Origin: Distichodus sexfasciatus
Taxonomy: Eukaryota; Chordata; Actinopteri; Characiformes; Distichodontidae
NCBI GenBank assembly: GCA_032718565.1
Contig: JAVGVS010000784.1
Coordinates: forward strand, 38,382 to 102,381
Length of the DNA: 64,000 bases
Direction: 5' to 3'
The notes beneath the pieces are model-generated. The model saw only the letters and a list, made by a program, of their open reading frames with translations. It ran no database searches and was not told the origin of the DNA. Positions 52,465-63,937 of the stretch are shown here, one piece after another. The translations under genes were made by a program, and so were the position numbers. Numbering within the stretch: the first letter of the stretch is position 1; each line of letters starts with the position of its first letter.

Positions 52465-53526
52465 TTACTAATGTACACCATGCTAGTGGCTAATGTACAC
52501 CATGCTAGTGGCTAATGTTCACTATGTTAGTCGCTAATGTACACCATGCTAGTGGCTAATGTTCACTATGTTAGTCGCTAATGTACACCATGCTAGTTGC
52601 TAATGTACACTATGTTAGTGGCTAATGTACACCATGTTAGTCGCTAATGTGCACCATGTTAGTGGCTAATGTACACTATGTTAGTGGCTAATGTACACTA
52701 TGTTAGTGGCTAATGTACACTATGTTAGTTGCTAATGTGCACTATGTTAGTTGCTAATGTACACCATGTTAGCTGCTAATGTACACTATGTTAGCTGCTA
52801 ATGTACACCATGCTAGTTGCTAATGTACACCATGCTAGTCGATAATGTACACCATGTTAGTCGCTAATGTACACCATGTTAGTCGCTAATGTACACTGTT
52901 ACTCGCTAACGTAGACTATGTTAGTCGCTAATGTACACTATGCTAGTCGATAATGTACATTATGTTAGTCGCTAATGAACACTGTGTTAGTCGCTAATGT
53001 ACACTATGTTAGTCGCTAATGTACACTATGTTAGTTGCTATTGTACACTATGTTAGTTGCTAATGTACACTATGTTAGTCGCTAAAGTACACTATGTTGG
53101 TCGCTAATGTACACTATGTTAGTCGCTAATGTACACTATGTTGGTCGCTAATGTACACTATGTTAGTCGCTAATGTACACTATGTTAGTCACTAATGTAC
53201 ACCATGTTAGTTGCTAATGTACACCATGTTAGCTGCTAATGTACACCATGTTAGTCGCTAATGTACACCATGTTAGTCACTAATGTACACCATGTTAGTC
53301 GCTAATGTACACTATGTTAGTCGCTAATGTACACTATGCTAGTTGCTAATGTACACTATGCTAGTTGCTAATGTACATCATGTTAGTTGCTAATGTACAC
53401 CATGTTAGCTGCTAATGTACACCATGTTAGTCGCTAATGTACACCATGTTAGCTGCTAATGTACTCCATGTTAGTTGCTAATGTGCACTATGTTAGTCGC
53501 TAATGTACACTATGTTAGTTGCTAAT
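52465..53526 (+). repeat. 22-bp satellite, array 3
   Basis: About 48 copies of the same unit and orientation as array 2, starting 1.4 kb further right. TCGCTAATG variants dominate here, versus TTGC/TGGC in array 2, so the arrays have homogenised separately. It runs directly into the hAT-like fragment at 53530. Confidence 0.95.
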
Positions 53527-53529
53527 GAT

Positions 53530-53830
53530 GACATGTGGAACGCCATTTTGCGCAAAAATGTAGTTCTCTCCCAAAAATGTGTCAAAAATGAGTTATATGC
53601 CAAAATGAGTCCAAATTTGATTAAAAATAGCCAAAACTTCAATATTTCTTCATTTTCAATTAATCGGAAAAAACATTGTTTCCCATTTTATAATTTTAGA
53701 GAATAAAAAATAAATATGGAAAAATAGAAACAGTTCGGTTTTTAATAAAATGCTGGAAATGATTTTTTTCTTTTTATTCAATTAACAATCAAATAATCAG
53801 AATTGATTTTATTAATCACAGTATAGGAAC
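53530..53830 (+). mobile_element. hAT-like fragment, copy of 17820-18140
   Basis: ACATGTGGAACGCCATTTTG, TGTAGTTCTCTCCCAAAAAT, AATTAATCGG and ATAATCAGAATTGATT. The reverse complement follows 17820-18140 in order. No open frame is present. It lies at the edge of the satellite. Confidence 0.6.
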
Positions 53831-56097
53831 CTTGACTTGTTCTTTTAACCGCAGCGGTGTGGCCATTAAAGCTGACTCTCTGTTTAATGAAACCTGTGTG
53901 TAATTGCTGGTCTGAAGCCCACCAGGGACGTTGTGCAGCAGAAAGAAAAAATGCCACCTGACGTCGGAAAAAAGTGACAAAACATCAGAACGGGCCGGAA
54001 ATAAGACGGTTCCCCGAGATGATAATAAAGCCGAGTGAAAGTGGTCCTGCCGTGATCCTCGGGGTCCAAACCGGGCGACATCTGGGAACTGACGAAGCCG
54101 CAGACGAGCTAGATGTTAATTAAAGTTAAAGTTCCCAGAATAAAAATCAAATCCATATGGTGTAGCAGGTTCATTATTTGAGCATGAACCCGTTATTATC
54201 CAGGATTCTCTCTCTCTCTCTGTGTAGTCGGGAGACTTCAGGGAAAACAAAAAAAAATCCTCCTCTTTATTGCTTCATGAAAAAAACGTTTTTTAATATT
54301 TTCATATCCTTCATTTTTATTTGGCGTTTTATTTAACAGCATCACGTATTCACGCTGAGTTGAATTTAGAAGTTTGACTTTAAGAGACGGAGCGAGAAAA
54401 CTTTACATTTCAGATGAAATCTATTAAAAACGCTAAGATTCGAAAGTGACATAAAGGTTACGTTCTTACGGAAAAAAGGGGGTTTTTTTTGGGTACGGAA
54501 AGACGTCCATCTGGAGTTACCTCGAGGTTAGAAGTTATTTTATTACCACCTCCACATAATGAAATTTGATTCTTGAAGATTGTAAGTTATTTTTCTTGCG
54601 ACCTTGAGATTACTAACAATGTTTTCTCAAGCTAGTCATTTTTTCTCAAGACCTCAACATTACTGAAGTCGTTTCTTGAGATAATGTAAGGTGTTTTCCT
54701 GAGATCACGCCATTTGTCTCACAGTTTCGACAGAAGTTAGCAAAAGTCATGTTTCTCCTGATCTCAAAATGTAACTCTCGACGGCAAAACCAGTCGCTTG
54801 TCGCAACTTAGGTTTCCGAGAAAAACGAGCGTTTATGTTGCGTGGGGTAAAATTTTGGATTTTTCATTTTTAGTGTTTTGAAACAGTGGAAGGTCTATAA
54901 ATTTGGATGAAAAACTTACCCTTTCCATCCTAAAAACGTGACTTTCTTGAGGTGAGGAATTCAATTCCAGCGGAATGTTAAAAGTTTCTGTTTTGACCGC
55001 TCTACTCCGATATTTACGGTAAATCCACTCGCAAAGTTGTTTTCTTAAGATCCCTAGTTATTTTCAAAATAAATAAAGTTGTTTCTTATCTCACAATCAT
55101 GAGACAATGTCAGTTATCTTGAGATCACAAGTTATTTTCCTTACGAACTCAACACAACAGAAGTTATGTTTCTCGTGATCACAGGATAACAAGTCGTTCT
55201 CTTGAGATTACAAGTTACTTTTCTTGCTACCTTCAGATATCTAACATCGTTTTCTCAAGATCTCAAGTTATTTTTCTTGTAATCTCAAAACCACTAGTAA
55301 TTTTTCTCAGAACCTCAACTTAAGTTGCTTCCCGTCTCACACTTTGTTGTTTTCTTAAGATCACTAGTCATTTCTCTCATAAATAAAGTTGCTTTCTTGA
55401 TATATTGTAACAACTTAATTACAACCGTGATCTTGCAACACTTTTAGCATCCTGGCAATACATCATTATAATTCTGCATAAACGCTTGTGATTTTATTTT
55501 GATCATGGACTGTCACAAGAGGAAATAGCGGAATGTCTGAATCAGTGTGTGTTACTTGAGGCCGAGGCTAAAACATCCGCAGCTTTACTATCATGGAAAT
55601 TGATGAAACAACTCGAGAAACAACTTATCTTTATGTTCAGCGGAAAAACCTTGTGAAGGAAAATGAATAATGCTGTCTTCCAACTTCCATAAAATGGAAA
55701 CGTAAATGCTGTTAACATACGTCTTCAGGTGAAATTGCGTTTAGAAGATGTAGAAGATGAAGCTGCGTGTGGAACAGTAAGACGTTTAGACGTACGAGAT
55801 GGAGTGCGTTTTTCGGGAGCTTCTCTCTCGTCAGATGAATCTATCAGCGGGACGAGTTGGTTTCCTGAGGAGGGAGGAACAGGCTTTGTGCTAATTGTGA
55901 GACGGAGTTGATGAATTTTCCCCCTCAATGTGTCTTTTCTAGCGCACAGCAGCAGCACTCACAACCAAGGAAGGAAGCGTCATCTAGTGACAAATGACGT
56001 TACGATTGTCTCTCGCGCTTAAGTATCGCTCATAAAACAACTTCGAAGAATAACTAATGTCAACAGTGCGGTGGCTGAGAGAACATGTGGTTCAAAA
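53831..56097. other. Intergenic stretch with TCTTGAGATCAC-type repeats and MITE half copy
   Basis: From 54560 to 55400, short blocks such as TTTCTTGAGATAATG, TTTTCTCAAGATCTCAAGTT and CTTAAGATCACTAG alternate, a degenerate repeat with CTCAAG/CTTGAG inversions. The MITE half copy (54771-55029) interrupts it. A 74-77 codon pair of opposite frames at 55725-55958 has no recognisable homology. Confidence 0.45.
54771..55029 (+). mobile_element. TIR element, half copy (copy 2)
   Basis: Begins CTCTCGACGGCAAAACCAGT and CGCTTGTCGCAA, continues with TTTCCGAGAAAAACGAGCG, GAATTCAATTCCAGCGGAAT and TTTGACCGCTCTACTCCGA, and stops at TTTACGGTAAATCCACT. The right half and right TIR are missing compared with 26201-26810. 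Confidence 0.8.
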
Positions 56098-57690
56098 TAA
56101 CACAACACAAGTGTGATTCAACACAACGCATGTGGAACATAACACAACACAACGCAAGTGTGATTCAACACAACGCAAGAGCGATTCAACACAACGCAAG
56201 AGCGATTCAACACAACACAAGTGTGATTCAACACAACGCATGTGGACCGTAACGCAGGTGTAACGTAACAACACAACGCAAGTGTGATTCAACACAACGC
56301 AAGAGCGATTCAACACAACGCAAGAGCGATTCAACACAACGCAAGAGTAATACAACACAATGCAAGAGTGATTCAACACAACGCAAGAGCGATTCAACAC
56401 AACGCAGAAGCGATTCAACACAACGCAAGAGCGATTCAACACAACGCAAGAGCGATACAACACAATGCAAGAGTGATTCAACACAACGCATGTGTAACAT
56501 AACGTCAACAGTGCGGTGGCTGAGAGAACATGTGGTTCAAAATAACACAACGCAAGTGTAATTCAACACAACGCATGTGGAACATAACACAACACAACGC
56601 AAGTGTGATTCAACACAACGCAAGAGCGATTCAACACAACGCGAGAGCGATTCAACACAATGCAAGTGTGATTCAACACAACGCAAGTGTGATTCAACAC
56701 AACGCATGTGGACCGTAACGCAGGTGTAACATAACAACACAACGCAAGTGTGATTCAACACAACGCAAGAGCGAGTCAACACAACACAAGAGCGATTCAA
56801 CACAACGCAAGAGCGATTCAACACAACGCAAGTGTGATTCAACACAACGCATGTGGACCGTAACGCAGGTATAACATAACACAACGCAAGTGCGATTCAA
56901 CACAACGCAAGAGCGATTCAACACAACGCAAGAGGGATTCAACACAATGCAAGAGTAATACAACACAATACAAGAGTGATTCAACACAACGCAAGAGCGA
57001 TTCAACACAACGCAGGAGCGATTCAACACAACGCAAGAGCGATTCAACACAACGCAAGAGCGATACAACACAATGCAAGAGTGATTCAACACAACGCATG
57101 TGTAACATAACGCAGGTGTAAAATAACAACACAACGCAAGTGTGATTCAACACAACACGAGTGACACAACACAATACGAGTGTAACATAGCGCAAGTGTA
57201 ATTCAACACAATTGTTTCAATACAGAGCGAGTGCGACACAACGCAACACAAGTGTGATACAACACAAGTGTAACATACCACAACGCAAATGTGATACAAC
57301 ACAACGCAAGTGTGATTCAACACGACGCAAGTGTAACACAACACAATGCAAGTGTTGCATAACAACGCTGGTGTAACATAACACAACACAATGCAAGTGC
57401 GATACAACACAACACAAGTGTGATTCACCACAACGCAAGTGCAATACAACGCAACGCAAGTGTTACATAACACAACGCTGGTGTAACATAACACAACACA
57501 ATGCAAGTGTGATTCAACACAACGCAAGTGTAACATAATGCATGGTGTAACATAACACAACACAATGCAAGTGCGACACAACACAACACAAGAGTGACAC
57601 AACACAATGCAAGTGTAACAAAATGCAAGTGCGATACAACACAACGCGAGTGTGGCACAACACAACGCAAGAGTGATTCAAAACAACAGA
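56098..57690 (+). repeat. 21-bp satellite ATTCAACACAACGCAAGAGCG
   Basis: About 70 units of 21 bp and variants, rich in CACAACGCAAG. Because 21 is divisible by 3, Cys/Val/Glu/Ser/Leu frames stay open on minus (for example CVESLLR repeats) and Asn-Ala-Arg frames on plus. Neither looks real. A longer block (GTCAACAGTGCGGTGGCTGA, GAGAACATGTGGTTCAAAAT) recurs at 56059 and 56504, showing segmental duplication of 445 bp inside the array. Confidence 0.93.
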
Positions 57691-58294
57691 AATGCCAGCG
57701 CATTTTCCATAGTTTTGCCGATTTTTGACAATGCCCTTTACATATTTTTTTTCCCCCTGTAAATTTACACATTATTAATGTCCGTATATTTTCCAAAATT
57801 GTCTGGAAGGGTAGATTGGTGTGTGTGCTGGCACAGCGTCGCCCCTGTTAGCTGCTGTTTTACCCCTAACCGAGCCCAAACAGCTCATTAAGCAGCAAAT
57901 GCCCCGGCCCTCACGCCACTATGTGTGTGTATGTGTGTATGTGTGTTCTGGTTTCGCAACGAGGGCAGCGTCCGTGTGTGTGTGTGGTGTTCCAGTGTGT
58001 CCAAGCCGAGCCGAGGTTTGGAATGACCAGGCCCGGTCGTGATGCTGGGCTGTAATGAGCCAGCTCGGCCACTCACACACACACACACACACTTTCTCTC
58101 GCTGACACACATTAAGACTCAGTAAACACACAGGTGAAAAATATGTCACAAATATATGCTGTATAAGCTATAACTAGCTCTATAGGATAGTTTTCAATCC
58201 TGATCCTAAAGTTAGGCCAAACTTAACCCAAGAAATGCTGTTGAATTCACTATAGGACACACACACTCACTTACACACACACACACACTCCCAT
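57691..58294. other. Short non-coding stretch with GT/CA microsatellites
   Basis: GT runs at 57919-57945 and 57975-57989, CA runs at 58071-58092 and 58257-58289. Nothing else is seen. Confidence 0.5.
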
Positions 58295-58500
58295 TCACAC
58301 CTTACGGGGCCAATCTGGAGTCGCCAATTAACCTATATTGCATGCCTTTGGACTGTGGGAGGAAACCGGAGCACCCGGAGGGAACCCACGTGAACACGGG
58401 GAGAGCGAGCAAACTCCACACAGAAAGACCCTACAACCGACCCTGCCTCTCACTGCGAGGCCACAGCTTCGCTGACCACTGCGCCACCGTGCCACCCAAC
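58295..58500 (+). mobile_element. Dispersed retroposon fragment, GGAGGAAACCGGAGCACCC type
   Basis: TCACACCTTACGGGGCCAAT, GCCTTTGGACTGTGGGAGGA, AACCGGAGCACCCGGAGGGA, CAAACTCCACACAGAAAG and CCACTGCGCCACCGTGCC. This arrangement is very common in fish genomes. The piece at 25975-26060 is the same family in the other direction. Confidence 0.75.
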
Positions 58501-58635
58501 TCTAAACATATTAGAATTAAATGCAGATGAATCAAACCTTATTCAAAACATATTACGTTTTTCCATTGTAACGTATTAAGCTCGGATTAGGGTTCGAATA
58601 TATCGTGCTGTTATATTTGTAGGTATCGTTACAAC

Positions 58636-59626
58636 TAGGGCTGGGCGATATGGCATAAAAATATCACGATATTTTTAAGCTGTATCGCGATACACGATAT
58701 ATATATATATATATCTCAATACCTTGAAATTTCCCGTAAATCACTGTGTAAATGATAAATTTGGCCCGATGTTGCATAACATGACACCAATATAATGAGT
58801 TTAACATAGTAAATGCTTTTATTTTAAACCAAAGTATAATATAGCAAACTTTATCATTTATATTGGGGACAGACAAGTGGGCAAGGGGAGCCGTTGATTG
58901 CGTGCTTATTAACTATTAAATTATAATTATAAGGTCGATAAACTATAACTTGCGTTTAACCCACCTGCCGCCATTCCTCTTCCTCCGTCAACTTTGGTTT
59001 TTCTGTAAAGACTTTCTGTAGCGCGCAGTCAATCACTAAACCAGGAGCCGTCGGCCAATAGGATTCGCAGGCAGAAACCGCCAAAACCCGCCCCTTTCAA
59101 ACCGCGCGAAATCTCACTCGAGCAAAAAAGCCGCTCGTCGGTAATCTACTTTGCGCGCGAGGACATTTAACACATCGAGAAGAGAAAAGACGTACGAGAG
59201 AGGAAAAATACAGTTTGCGCGCAATATGATCACAACCGCGCACTCGATTCACAGTTTTGCGCTCTGGAGTTTCACATTTGCGCTCGCGACTTTGAAATTT
59301 ACGCCCGCGAAATTTCTGCGGCAAGCCATTTCGCGAGCTCTAGTTTTGGCATCGATGTGACGCCGTAGCCGGGGGCGCGAGCAGAGAAGCGGAACGTGAA
59401 AGTGGTACAAAACGGGCGTGCGCTAGGATAGTTTTCTGGACGGGCGGGGGAGCGAGCCGTCTGCTGTGACGGGGCAGAAAAGCAAAACTCAAAAGTGGAG
59501 TGCGTGCTGTCCGTTTAACAATAACGTTACGATTTACACTCGATGGTCACGATACAGTCATTTACTACATCGTGCGTGGAACAAGCCGAGATACATAGAG
59601 CATATTTGATATATCGCCCACCCCCA
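58636..59626. mobile_element. Non-autonomous hAT element with perfect 8-bp target duplication
   Basis: Left end TAGGGCTGGGCGATAT; right end ATATCGCCCACCCCCA, its near-perfect inverse (14 of 16). GTTACAAC flanks both sides (58628-58635 and 59627-59634), the 8-bp target duplication expected for hAT transposons. 991 bp, no transposase frame. The GC-rich centre contains CAGGCAGAAACCGCCAAAAC and AAAAAAGCCGCTCGTCGG, shared in inverse order with 15660-15905. Confidence 0.88.
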
Positions 59627-59634
59627 GTTACAAC

Positions 59635-60162
59635 TTGAACACACACATAGAATGTAGACGGTGAACTTACACCACAGCCTTGATTGACTTAAGACCAAGG
59701 TTTATTACAGCATGCAAGGTTTTCGGAGCCGAGTGCTGCCCCCATTTATGTTCTTAATTAAGACCACGCTTCTTTCATTAGCACCGCCGTTAAATCTGCC
59801 ACACACTGAAACACAATGTGCTCGGATTATTAACAGACTCGCGCTCGTTTATTGTCCGTGTACCATAAATTTCCTGATCTGTGGATTGATCTCGTCTCGT
59901 TACGGAGCTCCATACGTTGTTTCTTACAGTCTGTAAGAAAGTGGTTGCCAAATGAAAAAGAAATGTCTTGATATGTTAAAATTAGAAAACCTTTTACCCG
60001 CTGTGTTATCTACTCTTACTTTATATTACATATTTTTAATCATCTGTGTAAATGCTCATAACGTTACAGCATTACAGCCAGACCACCATATGGGTTTTTT
60101 AATCAGTTTTGCTAAATAGAGGATTCATTTCAACTTTAAAATCTGATAATGATTTGTGCAAA
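59635..60162. other. Intergenic stretch
   Basis: Ordinary sequence without recognised features. An open frame at 59712-59936 (74 codons) has no supporting evidence. Confidence 0.4.
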
Positions 60163-60788
60163 ACGGCAAAACCAGTCGCTTGTCGCAAATTTTCAAAATT
60201 GAGTTATTAAGGGTATAAATCAAGCTTCAAAACGATACCTATATGGAATGAATCGGACAACATATGACTGAGATATCAACGTTCAAAGGAGTCGGGTTTC
60301 TCCTGTCACGGCAAGTGAGAAACAGAGAAATCTGCCTTTGAAGTTGACTATCACCGTAGCACTCACAGACGCTTGGTGCGGTCGCGGCTACGTTTGCATT
60401 TACGGTAGCCTACGCTGCATTCACAGCCACACGGATAGCCTACCTGCGTTAGGTTAACTGAACTCGGGAGACGGAGACGGATTCCGGAGAAATATCTTCA
60501 CGCTAGTCAACGAGTGGATTTACCATAAATATTGAAGTAGAGCGGTCAAAACAGAAACTTTTAACATTCCGCTGGAATTGAATTCCTCACCTCAAGAAAG
60601 TCACGTTTTTAGGATGGAGAGGGTAAGGTTTTTCAGCGAGATTTATTCACAACAGTACAGTATAGACCTTCCACTGTTTCAAAACACTAAAAACAAAAAA
60701 TCCAAAATTTTACCCCATGCAACATAAACGCTCATTTTTCTCGGAAACCTCCGTTGCGACAAGCGACTGCTTTTGCCGTGGAGGGTCA
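60163..60788 (-). mobile_element. Non-autonomous TIR element (MITE), copy 3, inverted
   Basis: Left end ACGGCAAAACCAGTCGCTTG and TCGCAAATTTTC; right end GTTGCGACAAGCGACTGC then TTTTGCCGTGGAGGGTC. The interior is collinear with the reverse complement of 26201-26810 at high identity (CGGTCGCGGCTACGTTTG, GTTAACTGAACTCGGGAG, GGAATTGAATTCCTCACC). Confidence 0.88.
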
Positions 60789-62496
60789 CATTATTGATAT
60801 CACTTATTATTGATCACTTGTAAAAATCGATGACAATTATTTTTAGCTCAGAAATTTTTTATAATAACTATTTAACAAGTTATTATCACCACCAACGCAA
60901 CAGGGAATAATATAGTTTAAAACAAACTTGTAAAAAATGACAAAAAGTCGTTAAACTGTGAATACATCTAAAATCCTAATCCTAGTTAAGTTAAAACTTA
61001 ATTAATACATATTAATATACATTAAAAATTATATTTTTACTCCAACATTGACATCTCAACAAAAATGCCCTAGTGATTCTCAGAAATGTGTTATATGAAG
61101 ATATTTTTCTAGTTATTGTTATCAAGGGAACACAGCGTAATGTAGTTTAAAAATCAACTTAATGTTAATGTTAATAGATGCTACTTTAAACAAATGTGCT
61201 GCAAAAGAAAGTTTTGAAAAAGAAGAGTCGAAAACAGCAAAAAGCCAACGCTTGATTATTTTGCACCCATAAATAGTTCGTTAATCCTAATCCCAGTTAA
61301 ATTATGTTTCATTTTATCTGCAATTGTTTCATCTCGGTGATAGTAGTGACAATATTGCCACAACATTACCTGATAATATTGATACAATATATCATCATGT
61401 CAGTATTGATTGCAATTAATTTGCAATTATATCGGTGATAATATTGACATGATGATATATCGCGTCAGACTTATCTATGTGTAAAATTGACAGAAGATTG
61501 TGTCAGTGTTATAACTGTTATAATTGCAAGAAATACTGACACAATGATATATATCAAATCAATACTAACTGCAAATAGTTCATATCGATGATAGTACTGA
61601 CACGATATATCATTGTGACAATATTATCACTGATATGAACTAATTTCAAATAATATTCACACAACGATATATATATTGTTAATATTATACGCTATATGTT
61701 CATATTGTTACATAAACACGATATATCATTGTGTCAATATTATCACCGATATGAACTAATTTCAAATAATATTCACATGACAATATATATTGTCAATATT
61801 ACACGCTATATGTTCATATTGTTACATAAACACGATATATCATTCTGTCAATATTATTGCCGATACTGACACGACGATATATCGTTTAGTCTCTAGCCTG
61901 TATCCACCCCGTTCTTTGTGTGTGTTTATGTGTGAAGGTGTGTGTGTAAGTGTGTGAGAGTGTTTCTCCGTGTGAAAGCCACTTGTGGACAGTGAAAGCG
62001 AGCCGCTAACGAGAGGCGACGTGCACCTGTGCTAAACCTCGTTGGGTTTCGCTTTGCATCAGCGTCTGGGCTGCAGCTGACCTTTCACCCTTGCCCTGGG
62101 TTCGGCAGGGCGCGTTAGGGTCACGTCGGAGTCGCTGCTCGCTGTCTACACCGGTGTACTTCCTGTCTGTGTGGAAGGACAAGAGATTTATCCGGAGAAA
62201 TGTAGACGACTGCAAAAAAAGTAACTGGACTCTTGCTGCTGTGCGATTCCTCCTGCATCTTTTCCCACCATTGCTACGCCAGATTTCGCTTCGAATTTTG
62301 GCAGAAAAATGACTATGTTGCGACGCAGCTTTTCGCCTTGACGGGAAAAATCGTCACCTTGTAATATCGTGATATCCGGCGGCACGAGGTCTCGTCACAG
62401 CCCCACCGATCAACGATGAAAACGAGACTGTTGCTAAATAAAAATGCAGATTTTAAGAACATGAAACCGTTTTCATTGACAAATAACGATGAGACG
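60789..62496. other. Intergenic stretch with ATAT-rich palindromic repeat
   Basis: Between 61320 and 61885, blocks such as GATATATCATTGTGTCAATA, TTATCACCGATATGAACTAA and TACACGCTATATGTTCATAT recur with a period of roughly 110-120 bp, partly inverted. 61900-62300 is of normal complexity but shows no exon. Confidence 0.5.
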
Positions 62497-62730
62497 ATCA
62501 GAAGACGTTCGCCCCGTGATCCGAAGGTCGCATGTTCGAATCCAGGGCCGGTAAAGTTACCACTGAGGTATTCGTTTATGACCGTCCCCAAGCACTGTTC
62601 CCCGGGTGCTGCCCTTGTTAGCTGCCCACTGCTCCTTCACGGATGGGTCAAATGCAGAGGTCACATTTGTCTTGTGGTGCGCTGTGCTGTGGTGTGTTCA
62701 CAATGACAAAAAATCACTCACTTTCACTTC
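62497..62730 (+). mobile_element. tRNA-derived SINE
   Basis: GTGATCCGAAGGTCGCATGT, TCGAATCCAGGGCCGGTAAA, TTACCACTGAGGTATTCG, CCCAAGCACTGTTCCCCGGG, TGGGTCAAATGCAGAGGTCA and CAATGACAAAAAATCACTCA. Same family as 17470 and 34118. Confidence 0.82.
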
Positions 62731-62784
62731 TTTTCTGACCAAACCATAAACTGGGAAGAATAAAAGGTTTAATAAAAATCATCA

Positions 62785-62942
62785 TCAGTTGGCGGCGTAA
62801 CGGTTAGGGCGGTGCCCGCGTTAGCCGCCCGCTGCTCCTTCACGGATGGGTCAAATGCAGAGGTCACATTCGGTTGTGGCGCCCTGGGTGCTGTGCTGTG
62901 GTGTGTTCACAATGACAGATAATCACTCACTTTCACAATGAT
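62785..62942 (+). mobile_element. tRNA-derived SINE with internal deletion
   Basis: Head GGCGGCGTAACGGTTAGGGC is joined directly to CCGCGTTAGCCGCCCGCTGC. The box B and the GGTACC body are deleted (about 90 bp), and the tail GACAGATAATCACTCACTTT is intact. It is separated from the previous copy by about 55 bp. Confidence 0.8.
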
Positions 62943-63575
62943 TTGGGGAGTTTTTAAACTTTACTAGGTTTGAGAAGAATGTGGGTGCGTAGTGATTAAA
63001 AATCTCAAGAAGCACCATCAGAAAATACATGGCAAATATGTAATTCAAATTAATTATAATAATTTGTCGTAATTAACCGTTTATTCTGTTCTTGCCTTGG
63101 GAGGTTCATACAAACATGATTGGTACTGATTTTTAAATCATTTTACGTTGCAAAACCATTTCTTCCACAAAAACCACTACTAAAAGCAATGTAAAGACCT
63201 GGAAAGAGGCGAGGAGCTGCTCATTTCTCACAGTGAGGAAACCATCCGAGAGACGGAGTGGGATGGTGGACAGTGTGACCTTCTAGCAGCAGGAAACTCA
63301 GATAATGAGTCTCCTTTTCGTGGACCTTCCATCAGTCTCTCCTTATAATGCTGAATTTCTGAGATTAGACCATTCCATAACCCAGATACATTCTGATTTG
63401 CTCAAGATGGTAGCAAATAAACGTTTAAATATTTCAGAGTCCATGTAGTGATTAATAGTAACGGGTAATAACATTTTCCACAAGCCATCAGGACGTTCCC
63501 GCGGGGCGAAGACTGGTCGATTCTGCTTTGATCCGATGGCATTTATTAATATGAAATCAACTAAATATTATTTCA
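62943..63575. other. Intergenic stretch
   Basis: No recognised feature. Of normal to AT-rich composition, and no exon is supported. Confidence 0.4.
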
Positions 63576-63857
63576 TGTCTGTCTCTCTGTCTGTCTGTGT
63601 ATCTATCTCTTTTTCTATCTGTCTATATATCTGTCTGTCTCTTTTTCTATCAATCTATCTGTCTATCTATCTGTCTATCTCTTTTTCTGTCGGTCTATCT
63701 GTCTATCTGTCTATCTGTGTATCTATCTCTTTTTCTATCTGTTTGTCTATCTATCTATCTATCTATCTGTCTGTCTGTCTGTCTGTCTCTTTTTCTATCA
63801 ATCTATCTGTCTATCTCTCTTTTTCTGTCTGTCTGTCTGTCTGTGTATCTATATTTT

Positions 63858-63904
<47 letters not shown>

Positions 63905-63937
63905 GTCTATCTATCTATCTGTCTGACTATCTCTTTT

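Noticed and set aside
50107..53526. CRISPR-like regular repeats of 22 bp
   Set aside because: Repeats abut without spacers and the genome is eukaryotic; it is a satellite.
56092..57796. Cys-rich minus frames of 115-172 codons (CVESLLR repeats)
   Set aside because: The repeat unit of 21 bp is divisible by three, so any stop-free frame persists. No start or domain evidence.
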